Origin: Geosiphon pyriformis | Taxonomy: Eukaryota > Glomeromycota > Glomeromycetes > Archaeosporales > Geosiphonaceae | Reading direction: 5' to 3' | NCBI GenBank assembly: GCA_016748015.1 | Contig: JAAOMT010000523.1 | Coordinates: forward strand, 1,513,552 to 1,577,551 | Length of the DNA stretch: 64,000 nucleotides | Notes under the pieces: generated by a model | Told to the model about the DNA's origin: nothing | The model's input: only the letters and a program-made list of their open reading frames with translations | Databases searched by the model: none | Part shown: piece after piece, positions 12,151 to 23,168 of the stretch | How positions within the stretch are numbered: position 1 is the stretch's first letter | How the letters are laid out: every line of letters begins with the position of its first letter | Position numbers and translations under genes: made by a program

Positions 12151-12739
12151 CATAAAAATCTTACTTATAAACTAATGTGGAATTCTAAAATTGTGTAAAT
12201 AATAATTGGATACTTTATATAATTTGTGTGATTAGTAAAATGATAATTAATACTACAGTTAATAATAAAAATTAAAAATAATTTTAAAGCTAAATTTTAA
12301 TTCTAATTTTTATATTATATTTATTGTAATAAACATAGCTCTTCAATTGGCTATGTTGATTAATATAATAATTTTAACAAATTATAATTAATTGTATAGC
12401 TAAACAAGTTATGTTCTAATATATGTCTTATATAATTATACCATAAGATAAAAATTAAAACAGTTTTTTTTTGTAAATAACTGTCGATATTAGTAATATT
12501 TAACAATTTATTACTTGTTAAAAAAGATTTTTTAGATAAATAGTATTGTCAAAAATATTTTTTTAATTTTAATAATTTAATTAACAATGTTTCTGAATAA
12601 TTTAATTATAGAAAAAACAACTTTTCTCTCCAAATTATTATATTTATTATGTAAAAAAAATTATATTCTTTTATTAAAAATTTTTGTTTGTAAATTATCT
12701 ATTAATATATCTATATATAAACTTAATAATAGTATTGTT
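12151..12739. other. AT-rich spacer before the inverted-repeat structure
   Basis: AT-rich, with only a short low-complexity frame (12587-12790) that runs into the left inverted repeat and is judged to be chance. Confidence 0.5.
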
Positions 12740-13425
12740 ATAATCAGAAATAACAAGTTAATGAATAGCAAAAAAAATAGTATAGTATAGTAATAAATAT
12801 AATAAAAGAGTAATTCAACTTTTATAAGCGACTTAATAAGAATTTAATGTATAAAATCAGTCTCATAAATATTTCAGTCACTATTCTTTTTAAGAAATAA
12901 TCTATATTATCAACAAAAGATAACATACTAGTATAATTCTATGTTTCATGTTGGCATTTTTAAAATTTAATATTAGATATCAATTATACTTATTAGTAAA
13001 TATTTATTCAATATACTTTACAAAAACTAACAATTATACAAATCAAAAAAAGAAAAAGAAAAAAAATAGTAAAAAGAAAATAAAAGAGTTGATATCATTG
13101 TATTGATTTTTGCTTTAAATGAATTTGATTCAAATAAGAAAAAATTTAAGAATTTTCGTTCTATATATTTTTAAAAAAAAGTAATGATCAAATTAGTAAT
13201 TATATTAATGATTTGGTTAATAATTAAGTCAATAATTAAGTCAATAACCAAGTTAATAACTAAATTAATAATTAAGTCATTATCAAGTCAATAATTATTA
13301 ATAAATAATTCTAAAAATATGATAACTAATTAATAATATCAATATTTAATAAATATAACTAACTATTACTAAGTAAATAAGTAAGATTTTTATCTCAAAA
13401 TTAACTAATTTGTTGAAATTTTTAG
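12740..13425 (+). repeat. Left inverted repeat of the 9.1-kb structure
   Basis: Matches the reverse complement of 21285-21885 over most of its length, with a roughly 22-base insertion near 12990-13010. Its order from outside in is: AT-rich end, AAG/A-rich purine stretch (13045-13085), unique block with GAGTTGATATCATTG, 12-bp minisatellite, inner AT-rich part. The right copy has the same order mirrored. Confidence 0.7.
13205..13302 (+). repeat. 12-bp minisatellite (left repeat)
   Basis: About seven units of a 12-base motif close to GTCAATAATTAA, with units such as GTCAATAACCAA and GTTAATAACTAA. It is mirrored in the right inverted repeat and recurs internally at 16440-16570. Confidence 0.75.
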
Positions 13426-16400
13426 TTAATAAGATGTATAGTAATTATAATAATATCAATTTTAAATCCAAGAAACCAAACTTTTGTGTAAGCATTTTGG
13501 CATTTTTTGCTATAGTCAAAACTTTTGAAATATCTAAATATACAATATTTAAATTTTACATCTGAATTTTTAAAGTAATTTTCTTTAAAAATTTCATGTT
13601 TTTTATGATTTTATTAAGTTTTTATAATATTTGAGTTGTTTTTTATACAACTATTTCTTGTTTATAAGCAAAATTTTTTGGCTAATTACAAAATATATTC
13701 TAATTTTGTCTTTAATTGTTATTTGTTTTTTAATAATAAGCAAAATATTTGGGCAATTTTTTGTTTAGTATTTGTAAATTATAAAAAGAGTATTTTATAC
13801 ATTTTAATTTAAGAAATATTTTTCTATCCTAACTAAAAATACATTTGTTTTGAAATTAAGATGACTTTTTTATAAATTTTTTGATGTTTTACTAATTAAT
13901 ATCATGAATATTACAGTAATTAGTAGCCAATCAGGTTTTTTGTAACACTTTTTAATTTTATATTATAAACATATTAATTCTGTAAGATATAAGATTCGCT
14001 GTTCAATAGTTTGTTAATTATAAATGATTTTTTTTAATAACTTAAATTTGTATTCAAAAAAAGTGTTTTATATATTTTTCTTTTCTTGAGTCTTTTTAAA
14101 AATGGTTTTATTTTTTTACAAGCAAATATTTGTGTTTTTATTAAAGAATTCAAGATTTTTCCAAGCTTTTATTGCAAAATATTTTTATAGTTAAGTTTAG
14201 TTATTTTTTTAAAAAATATAGTCTTAATATTAATTTTAATAATTAATATTGTCATATATTTATAAAGTAAATAAATAATTTATAATATACTTCAAGTTTT
14301 TTTGATAGTTTTTCTATTAGCAAGCTAAAAAAACTCTTTTTTTTATTTAAAAATAATTTTTAGATATATTTATATCTACATTTAATTTTTTATATATAAA
14401 ATTGACAATTAAAATAACTGTTTAATCTAATATTGTTTTGACTTTTATCTATTTTATTAAGTAATTTATTGCTGTTATTATGTATTTGTTTCTATTAAAA
14501 GTAATTTTTAAAATTTAAAAATTTTAATTTTAATTTTATTAAAAAGCTAATTAATAGAAATTAAATAAATATTTTTTTTTAATTGAATCTATCTTTTTAT
14601 TAACAAGTATTACAGATCTTAATGTATTTTATTATATTATTTCCTAAGATTCACCAATACTATTTTGTTAAAGTTTTTTGAATTGTTTTTATTTTCTAAA
14701 ATATTCTGCTAAAAAATAAATATATATGTTATATATTATGATTTTTTTTAAATTAAATAACTCTTTGAGAGTGACCAAAAATTTTTCAGTTTTTTCAATA
14801 AAATTAATTTTGATTAATTAAATAAAAATTTGATCGTTTTGCAAATGTTCTTTTTATTGTTAGTTATATTTTAGTAAATATTATTTTTTATCTAAAAATT
14901 TAATAAATGTTAAATAATTTTTAAGTTTATTGGTACATTTAATTTAAAGCATTTTATTAATTTAATTAGTATTTGCTAATCTGTTTTTTTACTAGATAAC
15001 CAATTAGAATAAAGTGTTTGCATTTTGGTTGTTAATTTTTTTGTAGTACTTGATATCATAATTATATTTGTTTAAATGTATAATTCAGTCGAAAATTCTT
15101 TTGTGGTTCTGTTTTTTTTTGTTTTTTAACCAAATTAAAACTTGATAATTAATATAAATAATGAATTGTTTTCTTAAAAAATATTTATACCAGTAAGTAA
15201 TAAGCTATATTATGGTTAAACACTTTTTATCAATAATTATATAGTTTTTTTTAGCTTCCTAAAAAGTTTTGCTTCTATATATTATGACATGTTTTTTTCA
15301 TTTTTATTTTTTGTAATAAAATAGCACCAAAAAAAACATCAGAAATATTAGAATGAAAAATAAAACATTTGTTAAATTAAGTTATTTCAATATTTGTTTA
15401 AAGGTTAATTTTTTTTAAGAGTTTCAAATGCTTTTTGTTGAAAGTTATTTTAATAATAATTAATATTTTTCTATAGAAACTGGTGTTTTTTTGGTATATT
15501 AATTGTTAATACTCCGAGTTTAATTATGATTAGTCTTTTATAAGTTTCTTAATTCTGGTTGTATAATAATAATATTATAATAAAAGTTTTCTGTTGATGT
15601 TGCAATGTAAATTTTTTTTCGAATTTTGGTTTTTATTGTATGTTTATGTATTTTTTCTTAGAGACTAATTTGAAATCTATTTACTGTTGTTGAGGTCTTC
15701 TTTAAAGCTATTCTTGCAATTGTCTAAAGAATTTTTTTAATTTAAAACATAGAATATTAATAGCTTTTTAGTGATTTTAACAATAAAGCTTTAATTAATT
15801 ACTAACAACATAAATAATTTTGATCAAGAATTATTCTTCCAAAAAATTCAGCTAATAAATGACAGTTTTATTTAATAAATGAGTGTCAAATAAGTTTTTT
15901 AATAAATTTACAATAATAATTCAGTTTTTAATATTATTTCTTATTTTTTTGATTAATTAAAAGTTTATTCTATATAAAAGTAGAAACTAAAAAATAATTG
16001 ATGTAAAAAATAATTTTTCTTGATATTAAACCTATTATATATATATATATATTTGTGGTTCTATGAAAAAACATATTGTAATACTTTTTTTTTAATATTT
16101 TAACATAATGTTTGTTGCTATTATACTATGGTATTTACTAATATTATAAGATAGTACTTGCTATTCACATTATCTGGTAATTGCTGTTATGTGAATTATT
16201 ACCTTTTTAAAATTATTACTGTGCTATATTATAATTGGATAATTTATTTTTTTATGATTTTTACTAAATTTTTGAACTATAAAACTGATTAAGTAAATAT
16301 ACAATTTAGAAAAAACTTTTATGAATTTTTGATATTTAATTTAAAAGAAATTGAATATAAGAATAATAAAAGCAAATTGAATTATTGATACTTAAATAAT

Positions 16401-16439
16401 CGGATACTTTTCTAGAGCTTTAATAAGTTTGCTTAAAAA

Positions 16440-16570
16440 TAAATAACCAAGTTAATAATTAAATAAATAAATTGGTTTATTATCAGATTAATAATAGAAT
16501 TAATAACTAAGTTATTAACTAAGTCAATAATCAAGTTATTAATCAGATTATTAATTAAATAACTAATTTT
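16440..16570 (+). repeat. 12-bp minisatellite (internal copy)
   Basis: About nine to ten 12-base units of the same family as in the two inverted repeats, for example GTTATTAACTAA, GTCAATAATCAA and GTTATTAATCAG. It lies near the middle of the 9.1-kb structure, in the orientation of the left repeat. Confidence 0.7.
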
Positions 16571-16740
16571 AGATATAGAATTAATATTTAATATTAATAA
16601 TTAATACATAATTAATTTTGTTAATGTCATTTGTTAACTTTGAATTTTAAGAGGATTTAAATATTATTGTTTTCAAAAATTAGTATCTTAAAAAGTCATT
16701 ATATCTAATAAGAGACTCTTAAATGTTAATACTATTATAA

Positions 16741-17400
16741 GTGTTAAAATTTAGATTTTCTTGGTTTCAATTTGTAAAAGCCATTTTTTTTGATTTAATT
16801 GAAAATATTTCCAAGTTACTTATTACTTCCAAAGTATTCAAAAGTTCATTTATTAGTGTAGTTTCTTATGTTCAAGCCACTGCTAAATTTATTATATTTT
16901 ACTCTAAATGTTTGATAAAATTTTGAATGCAAATTGAATTCTTTATAATTCTGGATAAAAAATTTAATATGTTTACATAATGCTAATTTTTTGTTGGCTG
17001 ATAACTGTAAGCTTGATGCAAAAATATAAAAACTTGTTTTCATTCTTGAAAACCCAAATAAAAGGTTTTAGTAAATTGGTAGTAAATCTACTTAAAAGCT
17101 TCAATAAAATTAAAGATGAGTTTGGTGTATTTTCTTCAGGTAATAATGAAATAAGTGAGAATTTTGAGCCTCTTGGAAATAAATGCACATTTAATTATTT
17201 AATAATTCTATGAAATCTGTTGGATTTTGATATAAAAAATAGTAAAAAGAGAAAGAATCTGGTTGGGTGAATTTGTACAAAGAAGTACAGATGCAAATTA
17301 CTTCATTAGTAAATTGAATACAAAAGGCTATTTTTGGTGCCTTATTTAGTTGAATATAGCATTGACTTAAGTTTGGATGGCTAATCACATGTCAAAAGTG
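16741..17400. other. Gene-like patch, possible decayed coding sequence
   Basis: Overlapping open frames of 60-77 codons exist on both strands. On the minus strand, 17388-17191 begins MISHPNLSQCYIQLNK and continues (17188-16973) into protein-like text with one intervening break. No family was recognised. It is more complex than the surrounding DNA and lies inside the inverted-repeat structure, so it may be the relic of that element's own gene. Confidence 0.25.
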
Positions 17401-17951
17401 CATGGCTCACATTTAATATAGACATATATATGGGCTATGCATATAAATAGTAAAAGGGCTAAAGCAATAAAACAAATAAAATAAAATAAAAATTAACGTT
17501 TTGAAGATTAATTTATTAATTTGCTCAAAAATTGATAAGTCCGTTATTTTTTAATGTAAAAAGAATTTTTTTGAGAAAGATGCCAATTTTGCTTACCTAT
17601 AACGTCCCCAATATGAAACATGATTTTTTTATAATGCCAAATCTTTATCGAAGAAATTTCATAATCTCATGCGCTTATTTTGTGCAGAAAATTTAAACTT
17701 TCAACAATATATCTGTTTTTATCTTTTTATTTTTTTAATATATGAAACTTTTAAAATAGGCTTGAAATTATTATTCTAACAAAATGACTATTTGGTTTTT
17801 TATAATTGGATGCTTATTACTATTGTTCTTAATATCTAAGAGCTAATCAAACTCTTATGCTTGGGAAGAAATAAGTATCATTAGATAACCATCTTAAAAA
17901 AACATATTAACAGTTTAAGAATATTCCTATATATCTTATCATTGCTGGCTG

Positions 17952-18873
17952 TCACTCAAAATCCGTTCCTTCTATCATCCCAGTGCTAATAACTCCTCGT
18001 TCTCTAATAGAATCGGAATCACACATTATTCTACGGTAAATAATGATTTGTCTCACCCATTTAACAAAATTTTCAGAAGGTGGTACTGCTAAAATTACTA
18101 AAAACGCACTTCTCAGAACGGCATCGAAAGAATCGGTAACAGATCTAAAATAAGGCTGACTATCATTAATTATAACACAAGACAAATATAAACCTAGATA
18201 AAAAAGGGATATGAAGAATATGCTTGTCATATACCAAGTAGCAACAGCAGTATTTTGTGGATCTAAACTTAATTTTGTGGTTGAAGTTCTCGCTATAGGA
18301 TTCATATGTTGGTAAAATATCGGATAAAAGGTATATATATAAGTAATAAAAATAGTAACCATTCCGAGAAATCGATGTGTGTATATATTTAGATATATAG
18401 CGTTCTGAATTTTATCAGCTAATATTAATACAATAAACCCAACAGTTAAAAGGTTAAAAAGTAATATGAAAAGAATGCTTAATTTAAAAATCATATTATT
18501 CCATTGGTCTTTCAGATAAAACTTTCTGCCCATTTGAAGCACCAAAATTGATATCGTTGTAGTATAGATGCCAAAACAGATACCTATTTCAACTGTTTTC
18601 GAGTTAGATTCAAAAACATCTCCTCTTAGCTGATAAATGACTCGTGATACCATAAAAAGACATATTAAACCATTGGCTATAAAGCTAGGTTTTAAAAATT
18701 AAGCATATAATTGAATTACTTATTTTAAATATTTATTTACAAAATTTAATAAATTACCAGATTATTCTTATCTTTGTATAATTCCGAATACAATGATAAA
18801 ATATCATCAATACAAATATTATGCTGAAAAACAATCCAAACGCAAGAATGCAAACTTCGAATTGCAATTCCAT
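17952..18873 (-). CDS. Predicted seven-helix membrane protein, paralogue 1 (two exons)
   Basis: Exon 1 is 18873-18758, starting ATG with MELQFEVCILAFGLFF. A 73-nt intron (18757-18685, GTAATT to CTAG) follows, then exon 2 at 18684-17952. The joined frame codes for about 282 residues. Seven hydrophobic segments can be read, at roughly residues 6-27, 40-60, 78-95, 108-130, 145-165, 190-212 and 228-248. The last part is a short basic then acidic tail with ITER/IRERG-like and STGMIE motifs. The same exon-1 length (116 nt), intron position and phase occur in paralogue 2 at 31149-32084, which strongly supports the model. The family was not recognised; a receptor-like role is only inferred from the helix count. 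The gene is uninterrupted although its surroundings are badly decayed, which suggests selection. It lies inside the 9.1-kb inverted-repeat structure. Confidence 0.75.
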
Positions 18874-18899
18874 CTGGGATATATTGAATGAAAATCTAT

Positions 18900-19510
18900 G
18901 AAAGCCCAAAAATTTGTAGATGTGTAAAAAGTGAAGGAATCATTGATGATTTAAAAAGATTGTTACCCTTTTATAAAGAGTGAATTCGAATATGCAATGA
19001 TTAAAATTAAACTGGACTATAAAAATTTTCCGAGTGCAACTGCAACAAGAATTCCTTACGAATCGTTTCTTGCATTATGTCATCTTTATAAGCTATCCAA
19101 TCATCGCCTAGGAATAATCTATTCGCATGAGCGGATCTTCCCGTTTAAATTTCTTGGTCAACTCTAATGATCAAATCATCTATCCTAAAAATATAGTTTG
19201 CAATACTGTATGTTACAAGATTTGGTTTCCTAAATTACCAAGTAAGCAGGAGGTCTGACAAACCAAAAAGTTCTACCTGCAGCAATCGCGATCTAATATA
19301 ACAGAAATAGTTTATGCCACCTAAAATAAATTTAAAAATCTGATCTCCCATCGTATGTCACAAAATTGATGATATTTTTTTTGAAAAACGTTCTCACCCT
19401 TGAGTCAAATGGCAATTCTAATCCCCTATTAGAGAGTGTGGAGGCTTCTGATTATAATTTTTTTCAAATAAATCTCCATCCATCTAATGTAAAATTCTCA
19501 TATGGAAAAA
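18900..19510 (-). pseudogene. Decayed gene fragment, possibly NADAR-like
   Basis: Upstream of the seven-helix gene, on the same strand, a more complex segment reads in places as protein. The clearest part (about 19175-19018) has GRSAHANR, LFLGDDWIAYKDDIMQE and IRKEFLLQLHSE, with one in-frame TAA just before. The order GRS, W, KD(D/E)IM, then KF/KEF resembles the NADAR (YbiA-like) domain, but the conserved C-terminal half was not found. Further upstream (19480-19230) there are open stretches with several stops. This is a weak family call; the segment could be another broken gene captured in the same element. Confidence 0.25.
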
Positions 19511-21284
19511 GTATAAGATAAAGCCGAAAACCACATTCTGCAGAAAAAAAGCAACTAAGCTTGATATAAGCTTAATCAAAAAAATCTTAAGAAACAAATT
19601 AAAAATATAAAGAATTTAATTGATGTAATTTTGAAATAAATCACAGTCACTAATCTTTTCAAGAAAAATCTGAAGGTAGAAGAATAATTCATGAAGATGA
19701 TACAACTGCTATAATATGTTTTAATTAGTACTCTAAGAATTCAACAATAGATGTTGATTATTTTCAACAGTTGTTTATTCGATGAATTGCACAAGTAAAA
19801 TTTTTTTTTTAAGCTAATTCAAACAAATACAATCAAGAAAGAGAAAAAAATATAGGATTTTTCTTAATATTAAAGTAAGAAAATGCTAAAAGTGTAATTA
19901 ATTGAGTTGTAATCTAATTATTCTTTAATGATTTTCTAAAGCTGTGGAAGTTTTTGCTTAAATAATCAAATTACTGATTAATAACAAATAATTTTAATAG
20001 TAAGATGGTTAAATTTGTAAAAATAATTAATACATGATTACTACAATGAAAAATAACATTAAAATATGACAAATTTATTTTGAATTGAAAATTCAACCGT
20101 AACAATAAATTTTTATAATTTTAAATATCTTTAATATTTCACTTTTAAAAAGCTTAGAATAAACGACAAAACAATTCGGTTTCAAACCAAAAACCAATTA
20201 TTTTAAAAAATAATAATAAAATCTTTTGATTATTCTCATATTTATAAAAATAAATGTTATCAGAGTTTTGACCAATGTAATTTTTGCGTTTATATTAGTA
20301 TTTTTATATATTATTATTATTATTACAAGGATAAAAAACAGTTTTAAATCATAGTATTCAATAATCGAAACTATATATCTGCTTATTATAATATTATAAC
20401 AATTAATTTCAAGTTAATTTTATTTGAATTTTTTCTTTCATTATTTAAACATACATATTTAATAAAATATAAAAATTAAATAGTAAAAAAAGAATATTAT
20501 ATTGTTTGCCAAATAAATATTTTAATATTATTAGATTTATCTCATATTTAAATATGTTAATAACAAGCTCATGGAATGTTTTAAATTTTTAAAGCTTAAA
20601 ATGTGGTTTGAAAAAATAATAATAATAATATGTTAATTATTCACAATTATAAAAACATTTAACAAATATTAAACAAATTGTATATTATAAAATATTTTGT
20701 TTTAAAAAAAATTAATTTATACATAAAGTAGCAACAAAATAAAAGAATCACATGCTAATATATTTTTGTTGTTTATTATAAAATACAAAAATCTCATCTG
20801 AATTTTGATTGACTTTTTTCTTATAGTATATCTCTTTTTCTTAATGTTCCATTTTAAACAATATTTTGTCAATTAAAGTTGAATCTTTTTTATAATTTTA
20901 TTTATTTATTATTTAATAATAAAGTTTAGTTGATGAGAGTTGGCCATACAAATTCAGAAACTTTTAAAAACAATTATAAATTTTTGTGAAAAATTATTCT
21001 TTAGAAAATACTGATTGAAAAAATAAAAATAAATTGCAAAAATGATAAAGTTCTATATAATTCAAAATATTTTTACAAGAAAAAAGTATTCAGTGATAAC
21101 TAAAATAAAATTGACCCATAGAAATTATTTGATTAAAATAATAATATTTTAAAACATATAAAAAGTTTTTCTTTTCAAGAAAAAAATTTTTTTTACTACT
21201 TACACAAATAATTTGAACTGATTACAGCTCTTCAAAAGATGATTTTAATACAAAATCAAAAATATACTTTTAAAATATAAAAAA
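19511..21284. other. AT-rich interior of the inverted-repeat structure
   Basis: No readable protein frames. The same holds for 13426-16439 on the other side. Only homopolymer runs and short AT repeats are seen. Confidence 0.5.
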
Positions 21285-21885
21285 TACTGTTATTGTTGAA
21301 AATTTTACTTTTTAATCTTACTTATTTACTTGGTTATAGTTAATTATACGTATTTATTACTAATGCTATTAGTTAACTATCCTATTTTTAGAATTAGTCA
21401 TTAATGTAATTATTAAATTAGTCATTAATTCAATCATCGATTTGATTATTGATTAAATTATTAATGTAATCACTAATCTAATTATTGATTACTTTTTATA
21501 CTTGAATCAAATTCATTCAAAGCAAAGATCAATACAATGATATCAACTCTTTTATTTTCTTTTTCTTATTTCTTTTTCTTATTTCTTTTTCTTTTGTTTT
21601 TCTTGATTTGTATAATTGTTAGTTTTGTAAAGTATATTAAAACTGATACTTGATATTAAATTCTAAGAATGTTAATTTAAAAATTATACTAATGTATTAT
21701 CTTTTGTTAATAGTATAAACTATTCCTCTACTTTCAGATTCCTAAAAAAAATAACAACTGAGATATTTATGAGACTAATCTCATATATTAAATTCTTCTT
21801 ATTGAATTTGTTTATTAAAGTTGAATTATTTTTTATTGTCATATAATGCTGTTTTTTCTGCTATTCATTAGCTTATTATATTTAA
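21285..21885 (-). repeat. Right inverted repeat of the 9.1-kb structure
   Basis: This is the mirror partner of 12740-13425. It holds the minisatellite (21400-21492), the unique block around 21493-21545, a CTTTTTCTTATTT pyrimidine stretch (21545-21600) that is the complement of the purine stretch in the left copy, and the AT-rich outer end. Confidence 0.7.
21400..21492 (-). repeat. 12-bp minisatellite (right repeat)
   Basis: About eight degenerate 12-base units, such as TTAGTCATTAAT and CTAATTATTGAT. They are the reverse complement of the motif in the left repeat. Confidence 0.65.
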
Positions 21886-22611
21886 TTATAATATAAAAGT
21901 AATGCTTTTTGTAAGATTGTCAAATTCTAATTTATCAACTATTGTATGAGTGATTATTATTTTTTAGCACAAAAAACCCGAAATTATTTTAAAGTATATA
22001 ATTAAGATGATTTAGTATATATCAAACATAATTTTTTTTCTTTTGTCTTATTTGTTTTCTAGTTAAAAAACAATTTAATCAACAGTTTTAAAATTTTTTA
22101 AGCCCAAATTTATTCAATATGCATTGTTTATTCTTTTGATCAAGCATATTTTAAGAAAAAATTCGAAGCAAAAAATAATTACATTAACCAATTAATATTT
22201 TCAGTTATTTTTAGTCAACTTTTTTTTGAGTTTGAAATCTTAAATCAACAAATTTACAATTATATAGCTGACTATTAATTAATTAAAACTCCTTTGAAAA
22301 CTAAAAACAAAAAAAGTTATCAAACAGTCTCTGTTTTCATTTTTTTTTAAGTAATTTAGGCTTCCTATTTAAAAGAAAATTTTAAGATCTAATAGAATGG
22401 CTCAAAGATTTTGAAAGAGCTGCCACTGCAAATCAATACAATAATAATTGTAAGTTCCAAATAGTTAAAAGATATCTCCAACAATCTTCTGCTATATGGT
22501 TTATTCAAAAAACTATTAGTAAAACTACATAATAAATTATTTGATAATCTTTCAAAATACTGGCTACAATGTTATTTTTTTCCTGAAAAATTCAAAAAAA
22601 GTTTAGAACAG

Positions 22612-22790
22612 TAGAGCTCTGATGTTTGGTTCAGTTCGGTTCAAGTTCAATCAAATCATTGAACCGAACTGAACTTGAACTTAAATCAAACTTAAAATTA
22701 CTGAACTTGAACTGAACCCAAACACATGCAACAAGTCTGGTTCAAGTTTGATTCGAAGTTCATGAACATGTTTAGGTTCAATTATTAAAA
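22612..22790. repeat. Palindromic GAACTTGAAC-rich repeat, likely hAT terminus
   Basis: The sequence is built of GGTTCAAGTTC and GAACTTGAACTGAAC words on both strands. One arm, TTCAGTTCGGTTCAAG, is followed at once by its complement, TTGAACCGAACTGAA. It begins after CAGTAGAGCTCTG and lies just beyond the C-terminal end of the hAT transposase relic. Subterminal inverted motifs of this kind are usual in hAT elements. A related but weaker motif group (AACTTGAAC, TTAGTTCAGTT) occurs at about 25620-25685 and could mark the far end, giving an element of about 3.1 kb. Confidence 0.5.
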
Positions 22791-22798
22791 ACATTATA

Positions 22799-23168
22799 TT
22801 ATACTATATTATTATTTAATTTTCTTTTCAATGGTCCCTGCATCCATAATCGAAGACACTGTGCTGCTTTTATAGTTTTAAGCACTAAGCGAGACCTCAT
22901 ATCTGTAATCATATTCTCACCTGCAGAAAAAACACGTTCAGAAGCAACATATGATCTTTGGATTGCCAAATAATTACAAGCCATACATGTAAGACGAGAA
23001 AATTGTGTTTGATGTACCTAAATATCGAATTATTAATAAAATGTTAATTTAGATAAATATTTTTTGTAATATACCTTCTACTATTTTATTATATCTATTT
23101 CCCTATTGGCCACTTTTTCAGAGATATAATGATCAATTTTATCAAGTTTTTTTTCCTTATTATCATCA
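22799..23168 (-). pseudogene. hAT-family transposase, C-terminal dimerisation region, decayed
   Basis: Minus-strand frame 23017-22799 reads VHQTQFSRLTCMACNYLA, then SYVASERVFSAGENMITD, then RSRLVLKTIKAAQCLRLW. This matches the hAT C-terminal (hATC) dimerisation domain in order and spacing: FPxLxxxAxxYLxI, SERVFSxAGNxI and RSxLxPxxVxxLxxL. A 57-nt intron (GTATAT to TTTAG) separates it from the preceding segment at 23168-23075, which reads YISEKVANREIDIIK and then TAG TAG AAG. The family has WWK at that place, so both Trp codons became TAG. The upstream catalytic region could not be read in the AT-rich DNA to about 24700. Short frames at 23453-23635 and 24197-24406 may be fragments of it. The element is dead. 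Confidence 0.8.

Larger units (their letters stand above)
12740..21885. mobile_element. Putative large element bounded by long inverted repeats
   Basis: Two degenerate segments of 0.6-0.7 kb, at about 12740-13425 and 21285-21885, are reverse complements of each other. The best block, 13081-13133 against the complement of about 21493-21545, agrees at 51 of 53 positions by eye. Outside and inside this block, colinear words match with small gaps, for example the AAGTTAATGAATAGC end region and the AAGTAAATAAGTAAGAT inner region. The enclosed 9.1 kb is mostly featureless AT-rich DNA. It has an island at 16.7-19.6 kb that includes an intact spliced gene (17952-18873). Long inverted repeats around a captured gene would fit a decayed Mutator-like or other large DNA transposon. 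No transposase was recognised and target-site duplications could not be fixed, so an old inverted segmental duplication is the alternative. Confidence 0.5.
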
